From assembly GCA_016191145.1 (NCBI GenBank), contig JACPPD010000003.1, positions 248,001 to 312,000 of the forward strand: DNA of 64,000 bases, written 5' to 3'. The translations under genes were made by a program, and so were the position numbers. The stretch comes from Ignavibacteria bacterium. Lineage in GTDB: Bacteria; Bacteroidota; Ignavibacteria; Kapaibacteriales; Kapaibacteriaceae. This document shows positions 23,347-32,790 of the stretch, piece by piece (within the stretch, counting starts at the first letter, position 1; every line of letters starts with the position of its first letter). The notes under the pieces are model-generated. The model made no database searches. It was not told where the DNA came from and was given only the letters and a program-made list of their open reading frames with translations.

Positions 23347-23789
23347 CAAACACAAGAAACTACATTGCATCATTGATGACGGCTGAATGGCTAGCGGCGT
23401 TATGGCCAACTATTATACGGATTGTACTTGGCGTTTTGATGATATACCATGGTGGCCGAAAGTTGTTCGGAGAGTTCGATAATGTGGTCGCAGACATTGC
23501 CGAGATTGGCTGGCCGTTGCCTTATATACAGGCATTTGCGACTGTGTTCATTGAATTTGCCGGAGGGATTTTACTAGTTGTGGGTCTGTTTACACGGCCA
23601 GTTGCATTTGCCAGTGTTGTGCTTTTTAATATCATCACTTTTTTATATCTCTACGTCAATCCGTTTCCTGCAAAGGAAAAGGCCTTATTATATCTCATCC
23701 TGTCTGTTTACGTTTTTTTTATGGGACCGGGTAAATTCAGCGTCGATCACTTTCTGTTTAAGAAAACCGCAGAGCAGAAGCAGGCTTAA
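23343..23789 (+). CDS. DoxX family membrane protein
   Basis: [20 protein letters not shown]...[19 protein letters not shown]; four hydrophobic helices. Confidence 0.85.
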   Translation: MTNTRNYIASLMTAEWLAALWPTIIRIVLGVLMIYHGGRKLFGEFDNVVADIAEIGWPLPYIQAFATVFIEFAGGILLVVGLFTRPVAFASVVLFNIITFLYLYVNPFPAKEKALLYLILSVYVFFMGPGKFSVDHFLFKKTAEQKQA

Positions 23790-24957
23790 TGCGAGTGATT
23801 GCGGCAATCGGAATCAATGATGCAAGAACTGCCAGCGTGACAGAAAATATTGGTATTAAAATGTATGGGAGTGGATCGAGTGAAATGGGAAGAATTGAAA
23901 CATAGTAAACCGATCCGTCCAACGAAATCAGATGCCATGCGTTTTGTGCATAGGCGAATGCAAGTGCAATAAGCGAACCCGTTACAGACCCCACACTGCT
24001 TAATCTGAGTGCTCGGGTTACAAAGATCAAAACGATTGAGCTTACTGGCATTCCGAGCGCCGTGAGTATTGCGATTGATTTTGTCTTCTGAATTATTGAA
24101 ACCAATACCATCGATATTATCGTGAAAGCTGCCACGATTGCAATGAGGCCAAGAATTATGGGGATAGGTTCCTTCTGTAGTTCAATCCAGGATGAAATCG
24201 AATAAAATCTCTCGCGCCACGAGATGATCATTGCGCTGCCATTTGTGATTTTACTAACATTATTGATTACAATCTGTGTATTTAGTTCAGGGTCGTCGAC
24301 GGTTAGAGCCAGCAATGTTGGCCTTGCAGCAGGTTCTAAACGCATTGCAGCATTGAGTATCGAGTCCGACATCACAATAGTCGCATTGTCGACTTCATAC
24401 ATTCCAGTCTGAAATAGGCCTGTAACGGTCATGGAAAAAAGTATTGGAGTGATAGTTCCTCCGCTTCGATCTCCGGCATAGAGAGTAATAGTGTCGCCGG
24501 GTGAAACACCCAGCGTTTGCGCCAGCAACCTGCCAATCACGCATCCCTGATTCGATATTGAACCGGCAACAACGAGGTTCGAAAGGCGTTCGGCAACACG
24601 CGGGGCTGGAAGCGCATGGATTGCCGCTCCGTCTATGCCGGAGCGCGAACGGACGAGTACTTCACGAACCGTGATTGCGTCGGTGCGGACAACATGCTCA
24701 ATATTGTTAATACGTTCGATTGTTTCGGTAACATTCTCTAGGCCGCCCTCCCTCCAAGACCGGACTTCTACATGAGACGTGTACTGCGTTGCTGTTTCGA
24801 GGATCAACTGCTCATAACCCGACAAGATGCTGATTGAAACAACAAGTGCCAGGCAGCCGATGCCCACACTTAGCAGTGATACCAGCGATGTAAACCGACT
24901 AAACCCATCTTGGCGCAAGCTTTTTGTAAAACGCGATGCTATGGTAAAAACAAGCAT
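23758..24957 (-). CDS. FtsX-like ABC transporter permease (LolC/LolE type)
   Basis: N-terminal helix then SVGIGCLALVVSISILSGYEQ, C-terminal FtsX-like four-helix pattern (IVAAFTIISMVLVSIIQKTKSIAILTALGM). Confidence 0.88.
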   Translation of the reverse strand: MLVFTIASRFTKSLRQDGFSRFTSLVSLLSVGIGCLALVVSISILSGYEQLILETATQYTSHVEVRSWREGGLENVTETIERINNIEHVVRTDAITVREVLVRSRSGIDGAAIHALPAPRVAERLSNLVVAGSISNQGCVIGRLLAQTLGVSPGDTITLYAGDRSGGTITPILFSMTVTGLFQTGMYEVDNATIVMSDSILNAAMRLEPAARPTLLALTVDDPELNTQIVINNVSKITNGSAMIISWRERFYSISSWIELQKEPIPIILGLIAIVAAFTIISMVLVSIIQKTKSIAILTALGMPVSSIVLIFVTRALRLSSVGSVTGSLIALAFAYAQNAWHLISLDGSVYYVSILPISLDPLPYILIPIFSVTLAVLASLIPIAAITRIKPASALRFS

Positions 24958-24963
24958 TCGTAA

Positions 24964-25806
24964 TTAGTAAAATCCACCGTCCGACTTTTTCCCAAGTAAT
25001 CCGGAATCGACGTAGTGCTGTTGAAGTACCGACGGCTGAAAGCGAGGCTCGTTGAAAAACTGCTGCCATTGTGATTTAGTGACGTCGAGATTCGTATCAA
25101 CACCAATAAGGTCCATCAGTTCAAACGGTCCCATGCGAAAACCAAGCCCCTTCATCAAATCGTCAACTTGTTTAATAGATGCCGCTCGTTCCATAACAAT
25201 GCGCAAAGCTTCGTTATAAAAGTTTCGGGCAACGCGGTTGACGATGAAGCCAGGCACGTCTCTGGCGATGACTGGCGTCTTACCAAGTTGTTTTGCAAAC
25301 GTTGAGCACGATGCAATGACGACATCGGAAGTATGCGGTCCTTTAATAACCTCGACAAGTTTCATGATGGCTGCCGGGTTGAAAAAGTGAAGCCCAACAA
25401 AGCGCTCGGGATGCTGAAGGGGGCGTGCAATCGCAGCTATCGATATCGACGATGTGTTTGTAGCAAGAATAGACGTTTCCGAAACAACATCTTCGAGTGC
25501 AATGAACAACTCGTGCTTTGATTCGAGATTTTCAACAATCGCTTCAATGATAAGCTGACATTCAGTGAGAACGTTCAGTGCAGAGGCTGTAGTCAATCTC
25601 GACAACATGGCAATTCTATCTGCATCAGACAGTCGGGTTTTTTCAACCATCTTCCCTATGTGCTCAGCGATGAAGCCAGCACATCGCTGAATTTGCTCAG
25701 GGGCTGAATCGAAAAGAATCACGCGATGTCCACCGAGCAGGCACGCGATTGCAATGCCCCTTCCCATAGTGCCGCTTCCACAAATTCCAATTGTCATGCT
25801 TGTCAT
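24964..25806 (-). CDS. 3-hydroxyacyl-CoA (3-hydroxybutyryl-CoA) dehydrogenase
   Basis: IGICGSGTMGRGIAIACLLGGHRVILFD, LATNTSSISIAAIA, GLHFFNPAAIMKLVEVI, PGFIVNRVARNFYNEAL. Confidence 0.93.
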   Translation of the reverse strand: MTSMTIGICGSGTMGRGIAIACLLGGHRVILFDSAPEQIQRCAGFIAEHIGKMVEKTRLSDADRIAMLSRLTTASALNVLTECQLIIEAIVENLESKHELFIALEDVVSETSILATNTSSISIAAIARPLQHPERFVGLHFFNPAAIMKLVEVIKGPHTSDVVIASCSTFAKQLGKTPVIARDVPGFIVNRVARNFYNEALRIVMERAASIKQVDDLMKGLGFRMGPFELMDLIGVDTNLDVTKSQWQQFFNEPRFQPSVLQQHYVDSGLLGKKSDGGFY

Positions 25807-25807
25807 A

Positions 25808-27019
25808 TTATGCCTCGCTTAGAACACCAAGTTCGCGTCCAACCTTTTCAAAAGCGGCAATTGCCCTGTCGAGATGTTCGCGTGTATGTGCCGCAGAGAC
25901 CTGAACTCTGATGCGGGCTTTGCCTTTGGGAACAACAGGGTAGAAGAAGCCGACAACGTATATGCCTTCATCGAGAAGTTTGTTTGCCATAACCTGTGCC
26001 AGTGATGCATCGTAAAGCATCACTGGCGTGATTGGATGCATACCCTCGACGATATCAAATCCAAGTTTTGAAATTCCAGCGCGAAAATATTTTGTGTTCT
26101 CTTCCAATTTGTCGCGCAATTCAGTTGTGCTGCTTAACAAATTAAAAGCGGCGATACCGGCGCCAACAATGGCAGGGGGCAGGGAATTCGAGAAGAGGTA
26201 GGGTCGGGATCGCTGGCGCAGCATGTCGATGATTTCCTGACGTCCTGTTGTGAATCCGCCAATGCCGCCGCCAAGCGCCTTACCAAGCGTACCAGTGATG
26301 ATATCAACTCTTCCGGAAACGCCGCAGTATTCAACAACTCCTCTTCCGTGCTTACCCATGAAACCCATCGAGTGGCATTCATCAACCATTACCAAAGCTT
26401 CATACTTTTCTGCCAGGTCGCAAATCTTATCCAGCGGAACAATTGTTCCATCCATCGAGAACACAGCATCGGTAGCGATGATAATATTTTTTACATCGGA
26501 ATTCCGGGCAGACTGCAACTGACTTTCAAGATCGCTCATATTGCACGATGCATACCGATACCGTTTGGCCTTACAGAGGCGTACTCCATCAATGATCGAC
26601 GCGTGGTTGAGTTCATCGCTAATAATTGCGTCATCTTCTCCTAAAAGGGGCTCGAAAACTCCTCCATTGGCATCGAAGCAGGCTGCATAGAGAATTGCAT
26701 CGTCTGTTTCACAGAACTCTGCAATCTTCTCCTCCAACTGTTTGTGTATGTCTTGAGTACCACAAATAAATCGGACACTCGACATGCCAAACCCATGAGA
26801 GTCGAGGTACATTTTAGCCGATTCGATAATTGTAGGATGCGAGGACAGTCCGAGATAATTATTGGCACAGAAATTTAATACTGGCAAATTCCTGCCCTGC
26901 ACCTTGATTTCAGGTCCCTGAGCCGACGTGATTACGCGTTCGTGTTTGTATAACCCTGCATCTTCTATCGAAGTAAGATCTTTCTCTAACTGAGATTTCA
27001 TGGAACCAAACATGTCCAA
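25808..27019 (-). CDS. kbl: Glycine C-acetyltransferase (2-amino-3-ketobutyrate CoA ligase)
   Basis: [56 protein letters not shown]. Confidence 0.92.
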   Translation of the reverse strand: MDMFGSMKSQLEKDLTSIEDAGLYKHERVITSAQGPEIKVQGRNLPVLNFCANNYLGLSSHPTIIESAKMYLDSHGFGMSSVRFICGTQDIHKQLEEKIAEFCETDDAILYAACFDANGGVFEPLLGEDDAIISDELNHASIIDGVRLCKAKRYRYASCNMSDLESQLQSARNSDVKNIIIATDAVFSMDGTIVPLDKICDLAEKYEALVMVDECHSMGFMGKHGRGVVEYCGVSGRVDIITGTLGKALGGGIGGFTTGRQEIIDMLRQRSRPYLFSNSLPPAIVGAGIAAFNLLSSTTELRDKLEENTKYFRAGISKLGFDIVEGMHPITPVMLYDASLAQVMANKLLDEGIYVVGFFYPVVPKGKARIRVQVSAAHTREHLDRAIAAFEKVGRELGVLSEA

Positions 27020-27163
27020 ATTCCTGCTATTTTTGTGAACACAAATATCGCTCTCTGCGGTATTTCTCTTTTAACCTGGGCGACATCAGAGTAACACTGA
27101 GGTACATGAAATGTCATGCAGGTGATTAATCATTCCCTAAACTCATTACAATTCAGGACAAAC

Positions 27164-30163
27164 ATGAAGAACGGGGCATCGCTACGTCTTCTCTGCCTAC
27201 TGTTAGTTGTTACCGTCGGAGCTGGAGCACAAACACAATTTGAAATTGTTCGTTCAAAACTCAGGGCAACCTACGATCGAAAACTTCCCGATGGCACGAT
27301 TAAGGAAAGCAAACAAGTCAAGCGTTGGGAATGGTTTTGGGAGCCACGGCTAACGCCAAGTGGGGACTTTCCAACAGCATTACATTATTACAATGAAGTA
27401 CAAGCCGTAGAATCGCGTAAGAAGTCCGAAGATGTGCAGGCAAAGCCTACATGGAAGGAGCTCGGCCCCACTGCGCCAGATCTGCCAAGCGAATCCGCAG
27501 CATGGAATGGTATTGGTCGGGTCAATACATTTACATTTTCTCCTAGCAACAGCAACATTATCTGGCTTGGGTCTGCGCAGGGTGGCATTTGGAAAACCAC
27601 CGACGGAGGTGGCAGTTGGTCGGCAATTAATGTGAACGGATTCCCAACATTTGGTGTAAGCGACATTGCAATATCTGCGAGCAATGAAAACGTTATCTAT
27701 GTTGCCACGGGCGACGCCGATGCAACGTTTCCTGGAGAAATGTCATCGTATCCAGGATTTACATACGGAGTAATCAAATCAACCGACGGCGGAGCTACGT
27801 GGTCGGCCACTGGTCTCTCGATGACTCCAGAACAGAACAATGTTATTGCGCGGTTGTGGGTTGACCCCAGTAATGCTAACATCGCTATTGCCACTACCTA
27901 TACGGGTTTACGGAAAACAACCGATGGCGGTGCCACGTGGAATTTGGTTTCTGCTTCCTTACAATTTCGAGACCTTATTGCAAACCCATTTGCATCCAAT
28001 CAGCTCTACGCAACTACATTTTCAAATGGTGGCGGTGCCAGTATTTTCCGTTCGTCTGATGCAGGGAATACGTGGACATTGATCCTGAGTGTAGCCGAAG
28101 CCAATAGAATAAGGCTGGCAGTAACTAAGGACGATCCGAAAATTGTTGGCGCCGTTGCATCAAGCGCTTCAACCAATGGTTTATTTGCTATTTATAAGTC
28201 TTCAGATTACGGCTTGACGTTTGTTAAATCCGTTCCTCCGCAAAACCTTCTTGGATGGTCTGCCACCGGTAACGACTGGCAGTATGGAGGGCAGGGCTTT
28301 TACGATTTGGCTATGGAGATTTCGCCAACTGATGCCGATAAATGGTTTGTTGGTGGGGTTAATGCCTGGAGATCTACAAACGGTGGACAATCGTGGGTTC
28401 TTTCAGCCGATTGGACTGGTAACAATGCTCCTTGGGTGCATGCTGACCATCATTTTATGAAATATTCGGCAACACAAAATGTGATTTACACCGCTTCCGA
28501 CGGAGGTATTGCCCGGTCGACAAATAATGGCGTGTCGTGGCGAGATGTGAGCAATGGACTAAAAATTCAGCAGTACTACGGGCTCTCAACAACTGACATG
28601 AATTCCACTCTCACGTTGGCAGGTGCACAGGACAATGGGACAGCTCGGACGTTAAACGGATCTGTTTTTTATCATGTGCTTGACGGCGACGGGATGGCCA
28701 GTGCAATCGACTATGACGATCCATCGCTAATGTATGCAAGCATGCCATACGGACAATTCTACAGTTCATCTAATCAAGGCAATTCGTGGCGATTAATAGC
28801 AAATGTTAATGTACTGGGTGAATCCAATAGAGCATGGGTAGCGCCGATTGTTGCTGATCCAACGATGACGGGAACTGTTTACGTAGGCTACACGCAGATA
28901 TACAAGAGCACAACTAGCGGAGCATCATGGCAAAAAATTTCTCAGATCCAAACAAATGCTGCCATGAGACTCATTGCTGTGGCTCCTTCTGATAATAATT
29001 TTATTTATGTTGCTTATAACAGCACCATTATGTTCACTACTGATGGTGGGACAACGTGGTCTCAGCAAAATGGTATTGGATCATTCATTCAGGATATTGA
29101 AGTACATCCAACAGATCCAAGAAGATTTTGGGTTGCAATTGGTGGCTTCAGCGCCTCGACCAAGATTTTCGAGATTAACAACGGCAAGGTTACTAACATT
29201 ACAGGGTCCGGTCTTCCCAACGTTCCTGCCAATGCAATCGTGTTTCAAAAGGGACCATTGAATAGACTGTATTTAGGTACGGATATCGGCGTCTTTTTTA
29301 AAGACGAAGGATCGTCGTCCTGGGAGATGTATGGACAGGCAATGCCCACAACTGTTATCACGGATATGAAACTCGTGTCTACTGCAAATAAGCTGAGAGT
29401 ATCCACCTATGGCAGAGGAGTATGGGAAGTTGATGTAACACAGTGTATTGCAAGTGTTCCAAGTATCACAATACAAGGTGCGTCGACTATTTGTTCAGGC
29501 GATACCATCGTGCTAAAGGCATCAAGCGGATACGCACAGTATCAGTGGTCGAATGGTGAGACTGGCGATAGGATTAAACTCAGCGCTTATTCTCAGACAG
29601 GCGAGTACACCGTTACCGTCGAGGATTTTGCCGGATGTCGAAACGTTTCTGTACCAGTATCGGTAACGATTCTCAGGGGCCCGATTAAACCCCAGATCTC
29701 ACTAAAACAGCCCGACACTCTCCGCTCAAGCGCTATAGGAGGAATAACTAAATTCCAGTGGTATTTAGGCGACTCAAAAATTCAGGGGGCAACATCACGC
29801 CAATTTTCACCTTCGGCCAGTGGATTGTATAAGGTTGAGGTTGAGAATAGCGAGGGATGTAAGGCTATGTCGGACCCATTTCAGTTTGTTCTGCAGCCGA
29901 CGTCTGTTGCCGACGGTGGATCGGCTTCGACCTTCAGGGTATGGCCAAATCCTGCAACAGGTCAAATAGAGATTCACATGCCGACAGGCTCAGGGAGGGC
30001 GATTGAAATTGTGTCGATTACTGGTGCAATACAGGTGGTGCGTAATGTCGACGGCGGCGTTTCCGAAGAAGTCATCAATATTGAATTCTTGTCAGCAGGC
30101 ACTTATGTGCTGCGGGTACGCAGCGGTGAGTCGATTTGGTCGACATTATTTGTTAAACAGTAA
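27164..30163 (+). CDS. Secreted sortilin/BNR-repeat (beta-propeller) protein with T9SS C-terminal sorting domain
   Basis: Signal peptide MKNGASLRLLCLLLVVTVGAGAQ, repeated SxDGGxTW (KTTDGGGSW, KSTDGGATW, KTTDGGATW), C-terminus VWPNPATGQIEIHM...GTYVLRVRSGESIWSTLFVKQ. Confidence 0.9.
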   Translation: MKNGASLRLLCLLLVVTVGAGAQTQFEIVRSKLRATYDRKLPDGTIKESKQVKRWEWFWEPRLTPSGDFPTALHYYNEVQAVESRKKSEDVQAKPTWKELGPTAPDLPSESAAWNGIGRVNTFTFSPSNSNIIWLGSAQGGIWKTTDGGGSWSAINVNGFPTFGVSDIAISASNENVIYVATGDADATFPGEMSSYPGFTYGVIKSTDGGATWSATGLSMTPEQNNVIARLWVDPSNANIAIATTYTGLRKTTDGGATWNLVSASLQFRDLIANPFASNQLYATTFSNGGGASIFRSSDAGNTWTLILSVAEANRIRLAVTKDDPKIVGAVASSASTNGLFAIYKSSDYGLTFVKSVPPQNLLGWSATGNDWQYGGQGFYDLAMEISPTDADKWFVGGVNAWRSTNGGQSWVLSADWTGNNAPWVHADHHFMKYSATQNVIYTASDGGIARSTNNGVSWRDVSNGLKIQQYYGLSTTDMNSTLTLAGAQDNGTARTLNGSVFYHVLDGDGMASAIDYDDPSLMYASMPYGQFYSSSNQGNSWRLIANVNVLGESNRAWVAPIVADPTMTGTVYVGYTQIYKSTTSGASWQKISQIQTNAAMRLIAVAPSDNNFIYVAYNSTIMFTTDGGTTWSQQNGIGSFIQDIEVHPTDPRRFWVAIGGFSASTKIFEINNGKVTNITGSGLPNVPANAIVFQKGPLNRLYLGTDIGVFFKDEGSSSWEMYGQAMPTTVITDMKLVSTANKLRVSTYGRGVWEVDVTQCIASVPSITIQGASTICSGDTIVLKASSGYAQYQWSNGETGDRIKLSAYSQTGEYTVTVEDFAGCRNVSVPVSVTILRGPIKPQISLKQPDTLRSSAIGGITKFQWYLGDSKIQGATSRQFSPSASGLYKVEVENSEGCKAMSDPFQFVLQPTSVADGGSASTFRVWPNPATGQIEIHMPTGSGRAIEIVSITGAIQVVRNVDGGVSEEVINIEFLSAGTYVLRVRSGESIWSTLFVKQ

Positions 30164-30250
30164 AGAATGTGCCGATAACGCCTTTGTCAAACCGCAAAGA
30201 ACGTGTCGATAACGCCTTTGTCAAACCGTAAAGAACGTGTCGATAACGCC
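30149..30250. repeat. 34-bp tandem repeat, 3 copies, spanning the convergent 3' ends of the BNR gene and mnmA
   Basis: TTTGTTAAACAGTAAAGAATGTGCCGATAACGCC / TTTGTCAAACCGCAAAGAACGTGTCGATAACGCC / TTTGTCAAACCGTAAAGAACGTGTCGATAACGCC at 30149, 30183, 30217. Confidence 0.95.
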
Positions 30251-31330
30251 ACCGCCAACAACATCATCTCCGTCGTACACTACTACGGACTGACCTCGCG
30301 CGATAGCTTTTCGCGGTTCATCAAACCGCACATGTAGGGTGCCCTCATCATTAACCCAACAAATCCCGGGGGCACCGGCATCTTTATAACGAATTTTAAC
30401 ATTAAACCGCTGAGGCTCTGATAACTCTGCAACTTTCTGCAGATTCACGGAATGTGCAGTTAGTGCGTTATGGTAGAGTTTGCCTTCCAACCCCACTTCA
30501 ACTGTATTTGTTTCCGGGAGCACATCAAGCACAAAAAGCGGCTCTGAGTGCGCGATACCAAGCCCCTTACGCTGACCTATTGTATAAAACGGGAATCCCT
30601 CGTGTTTTCCGATAACAGTCCCATCAAGAATAATGTCGCCAGGTGCGACTTTTTGGTTGAGATCGTCGACGTTGTCGCGCAAAAATCTTCGGTAATCATT
30701 ATCGGGAATGAAGCAGATTTCAAATGATTCACCTTTGTTTGAAAAATCGAGCCCGAGGCGTGCGCCTTCGGAGCGCGACCGTTCCTTGGTGAAGCCGGAA
30801 AGAGGGAAGAGCGTTCGCGACAGATGCTCCTGCCTGACGCTCCAAAGCATATAGCTTTGGTCTTTTTGTTCATCGCGACTGCGCCGAATCCACCGTCGGC
30901 CCGATGATGCGTCGAAACCAATTTCCGCGTAGTGTCCGGTTGCAATAAACTCGGCTCCAAGCGCATCTGCTTTACGCAGCATTTCTTCCCATTTGATTGT
31001 TCTATTGCAGCGTACGCACGGATTAGGTGTATTTCCATCGAGGTAATCCTGGATGAAATAGTTAATCACCTTCGACCTGAAGACCTCGCTGAAATCAACC
31101 GTGTAGTGGGGGAAGTCGAATTGCATCGCCACCTTGCGGGCGTCATTGATGCCATCAAGGGAGCAGCACGACGAGTCGTTGCCAACATTACCCCCAACGT
31201 CTTCGTAGCGGTAGGTTTTGATGGTGATGCCAATGACGTTGTATCCCTGTTCGACGAGCAAGCCCGCGGCAACGCTGGAATCGATGCCGCCGGACATACC
31301 GAGGATGACTTTGTTAGGGTCTCGAGTCAT
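30221..31330 (-). CDS. mnmA: tRNA-specific 2-thiouridylase MnmA
   Basis: VILGMSGGIDSSVAAGLLVEQGYNVIGITIK, PNPCVRCNRTIKW, FATGHYA-like FIATGHYAEI, TIGQRKGLGI. Confidence 0.96.
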   Translation of the reverse strand: MTRDPNKVILGMSGGIDSSVAAGLLVEQGYNVIGITIKTYRYEDVGGNVGNDSSCCSLDGINDARKVAMQFDFPHYTVDFSEVFRSKVINYFIQDYLDGNTPNPCVRCNRTIKWEEMLRKADALGAEFIATGHYAEIGFDASSGRRWIRRSRDEQKDQSYMLWSVRQEHLSRTLFPLSGFTKERSRSEGARLGLDFSNKGESFEICFIPDNDYRRFLRDNVDDLNQKVAPGDIILDGTVIGKHEGFPFYTIGQRKGLGIAHSEPLFVLDVLPETNTVEVGLEGKLYHNALTAHSVNLQKVAELSEPQRFNVKIRYKDAGAPGICWVNDEGTLHVRFDEPRKAIARGQSVVVYDGDDVVGGGVIDTFFTV

Positions 31331-31353
31331 AATTGAACCATATAACTGGCATA

Positions 31354-31432
31354 CAACTTAAAAAAAACACCATACCATCACGATGCCGGGTATCAAGAGA
31401 TACCCGGCATGGTTGTAAACGTGGTTTTTTTT
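31354..31432. terminator. Bidirectional terminator-like hairpin with flanking A- and T-tracts
   Basis: A-tract, ATGCCGGGTATC-AAGA-GATACCCGGCAT (12-bp perfect stem, 31383-31410), then GTGG + T-tract; lies between divergent genes. Confidence 0.75.
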
Positions 31433-31513
31433 TAATAGCCACCTGTTCCGTTTTCCCAGTCCTATTTTTGCCTCGACCCACCTCTGTGCATTCCATAATA
31501 AATAGGAGACTCA

Positions 31514-31834
31514 GTGCCCGTGTTTGTTGTAAATGATTCGGATCTGCCGGAAACTTTGTCGGCGCACGACAGAGTCATCATCCAGTTTCATGCAGATTGG
31601 TGCGGTTCGTGTAAATTGTTTGCGCCGCAGTTCAGAAGACTAAGTGATGATCTGAAGTTTACTTCCGTCAGCTTCGTCTCGGTAAACTCTGAGAATAATC
31701 CTATTGCAAGGAAACTTGCAAATGTCGATAACCTGCCATTTTTTGCAACGTTTCGAAATGGATCGTTAGTTGAAAACACCGCAACAGCAAAGGAGGAAAC
31801 TGTTGTCGGTATGCTGGAAAGGTTGATGCAATGA
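31514..31834 (+). CDS. Thioredoxin family protein
   Basis: VIIQFHADWCGSCKLFAPQFRRLSDDL...VDNLPFFATFRNG (WCGSC active site). Confidence 0.9.
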   Translation: MPVFVVNDSDLPETLSAHDRVIIQFHADWCGSCKLFAPQFRRLSDDLKFTSVSFVSVNSENNPIARKLANVDNLPFFATFRNGSLVENTATAKEETVVGMLERLMQ

Positions 31835-32073
31835 AAACTACAGCTATTAGGCAGTTGGTTGAATCGTTCGAAGAGTCATCCCTGCTTCGAGCGGAGGCTG
31901 ACTTGCTGGAAGGCAAACATCCGTCGATTCCTGTGCCTGGCGACGACGAGGGCGAACAGCTAACACACGTCATTGGCGCCCTGTGGGTTACCAATTACAT
32001 CAGCAATACAGGCATGGGTTTTCAGGATGCACTAATAGAATATGCACGGAAAGTGCGATCAAGCATATCCTAA
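31831..32073 (+). CDS. Small conserved-looking protein, possibly DUF6952-like, coupled to thioredoxin
   Basis: 80 aa acidic protein with ATGA overlap to the thioredoxin stop; family name recalled from memory, not searched. Confidence 0.55.
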   Translation: MKTTAIRQLVESFEESSLLRAEADLLEGKHPSIPVPGDDEGEQLTHVIGALWVTNYISNTGMGFQDALIEYARKVRSSIS

Positions 32074-32079
32074 CTATTA

Positions 32080-32712
32080 TTAGTTTGATGCCAGATAGGT
32101 TGCAACTGCAGTGTGACTTTCAGATAAACCTTGTGCACCCAGATGCCAGTTGGCCGGACAAACCTCTCCATGCTCTTCGTGGAATTTGAGTGCGTCTACT
32201 ATCCTCATAGCTTCGTCGACGCTTCTTCCCAAAGAAAGGCTGTTTACTAACTGATGCTGAACGATTCCTTCCTTGTCAATAAGAAATAGTCCTCGCAACG
32301 CAACCAATTCACCAACTGCCGTCAAGCCACCTTCATCGTCGTATTCGTAATGCCCGTCGAGTACGTCGAAATTCGATGCAATGGTCTTGTTTGTGTCGGC
32401 AATGATGGGATAGGTAACGCCCTGAATACCACCCGCCTTCTTTGGTACCTGAAGCCAGCCCCAATGCGATTCCTCCGTGTCGGTGGAACATGCAACGATT
32501 GCCACATTCTTCGATTCAAACTCAGGAAGCCGCTCCTGGAATGCATGGAGTTCAGTCGGACAAACAAACGTGAAATCCTTTGGATAAAAGAATAGAATCA
32601 CGTGCTTCCTGCCAATAAACTGGTCTAATGAAAAATTGTTTACAATGTCTCCACCATCAACTACGGCCTTGGCCGAAAATCTGGGCGCCTTCTTGCCAAC
32701 TAAAACTGACAT
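32080..32712 (-). CDS. Peroxiredoxin (AhpC/TSA, 2-Cys)
   Basis: MSVLVGKKAPRFSAKAV...LFFYPKDFTFVCPTELHAF...HGEVCPANW; start set at 32712 since the longer ORF runs antisense to tgt. Confidence 0.93.
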   Translation of the reverse strand: MSVLVGKKAPRFSAKAVVDGGDIVNNFSLDQFIGRKHVILFFYPKDFTFVCPTELHAFQERLPEFESKNVAIVACSTDTEESHWGWLQVPKKAGGIQGVTYPIIADTNKTIASNFDVLDGHYEYDDEGGLTAVGELVALRGLFLIDKEGIVQHQLVNSLSLGRSVDEAMRIVDALKFHEEHGEVCPANWHLGAQGLSESHTAVATYLASN

Positions 32713-32790
32713 ATTAGTTCCAAACACCTGATAAAGTGATCGAATATTCCAATCTTTGCAACATAACCAATGACAAATGACCGTTAAATA

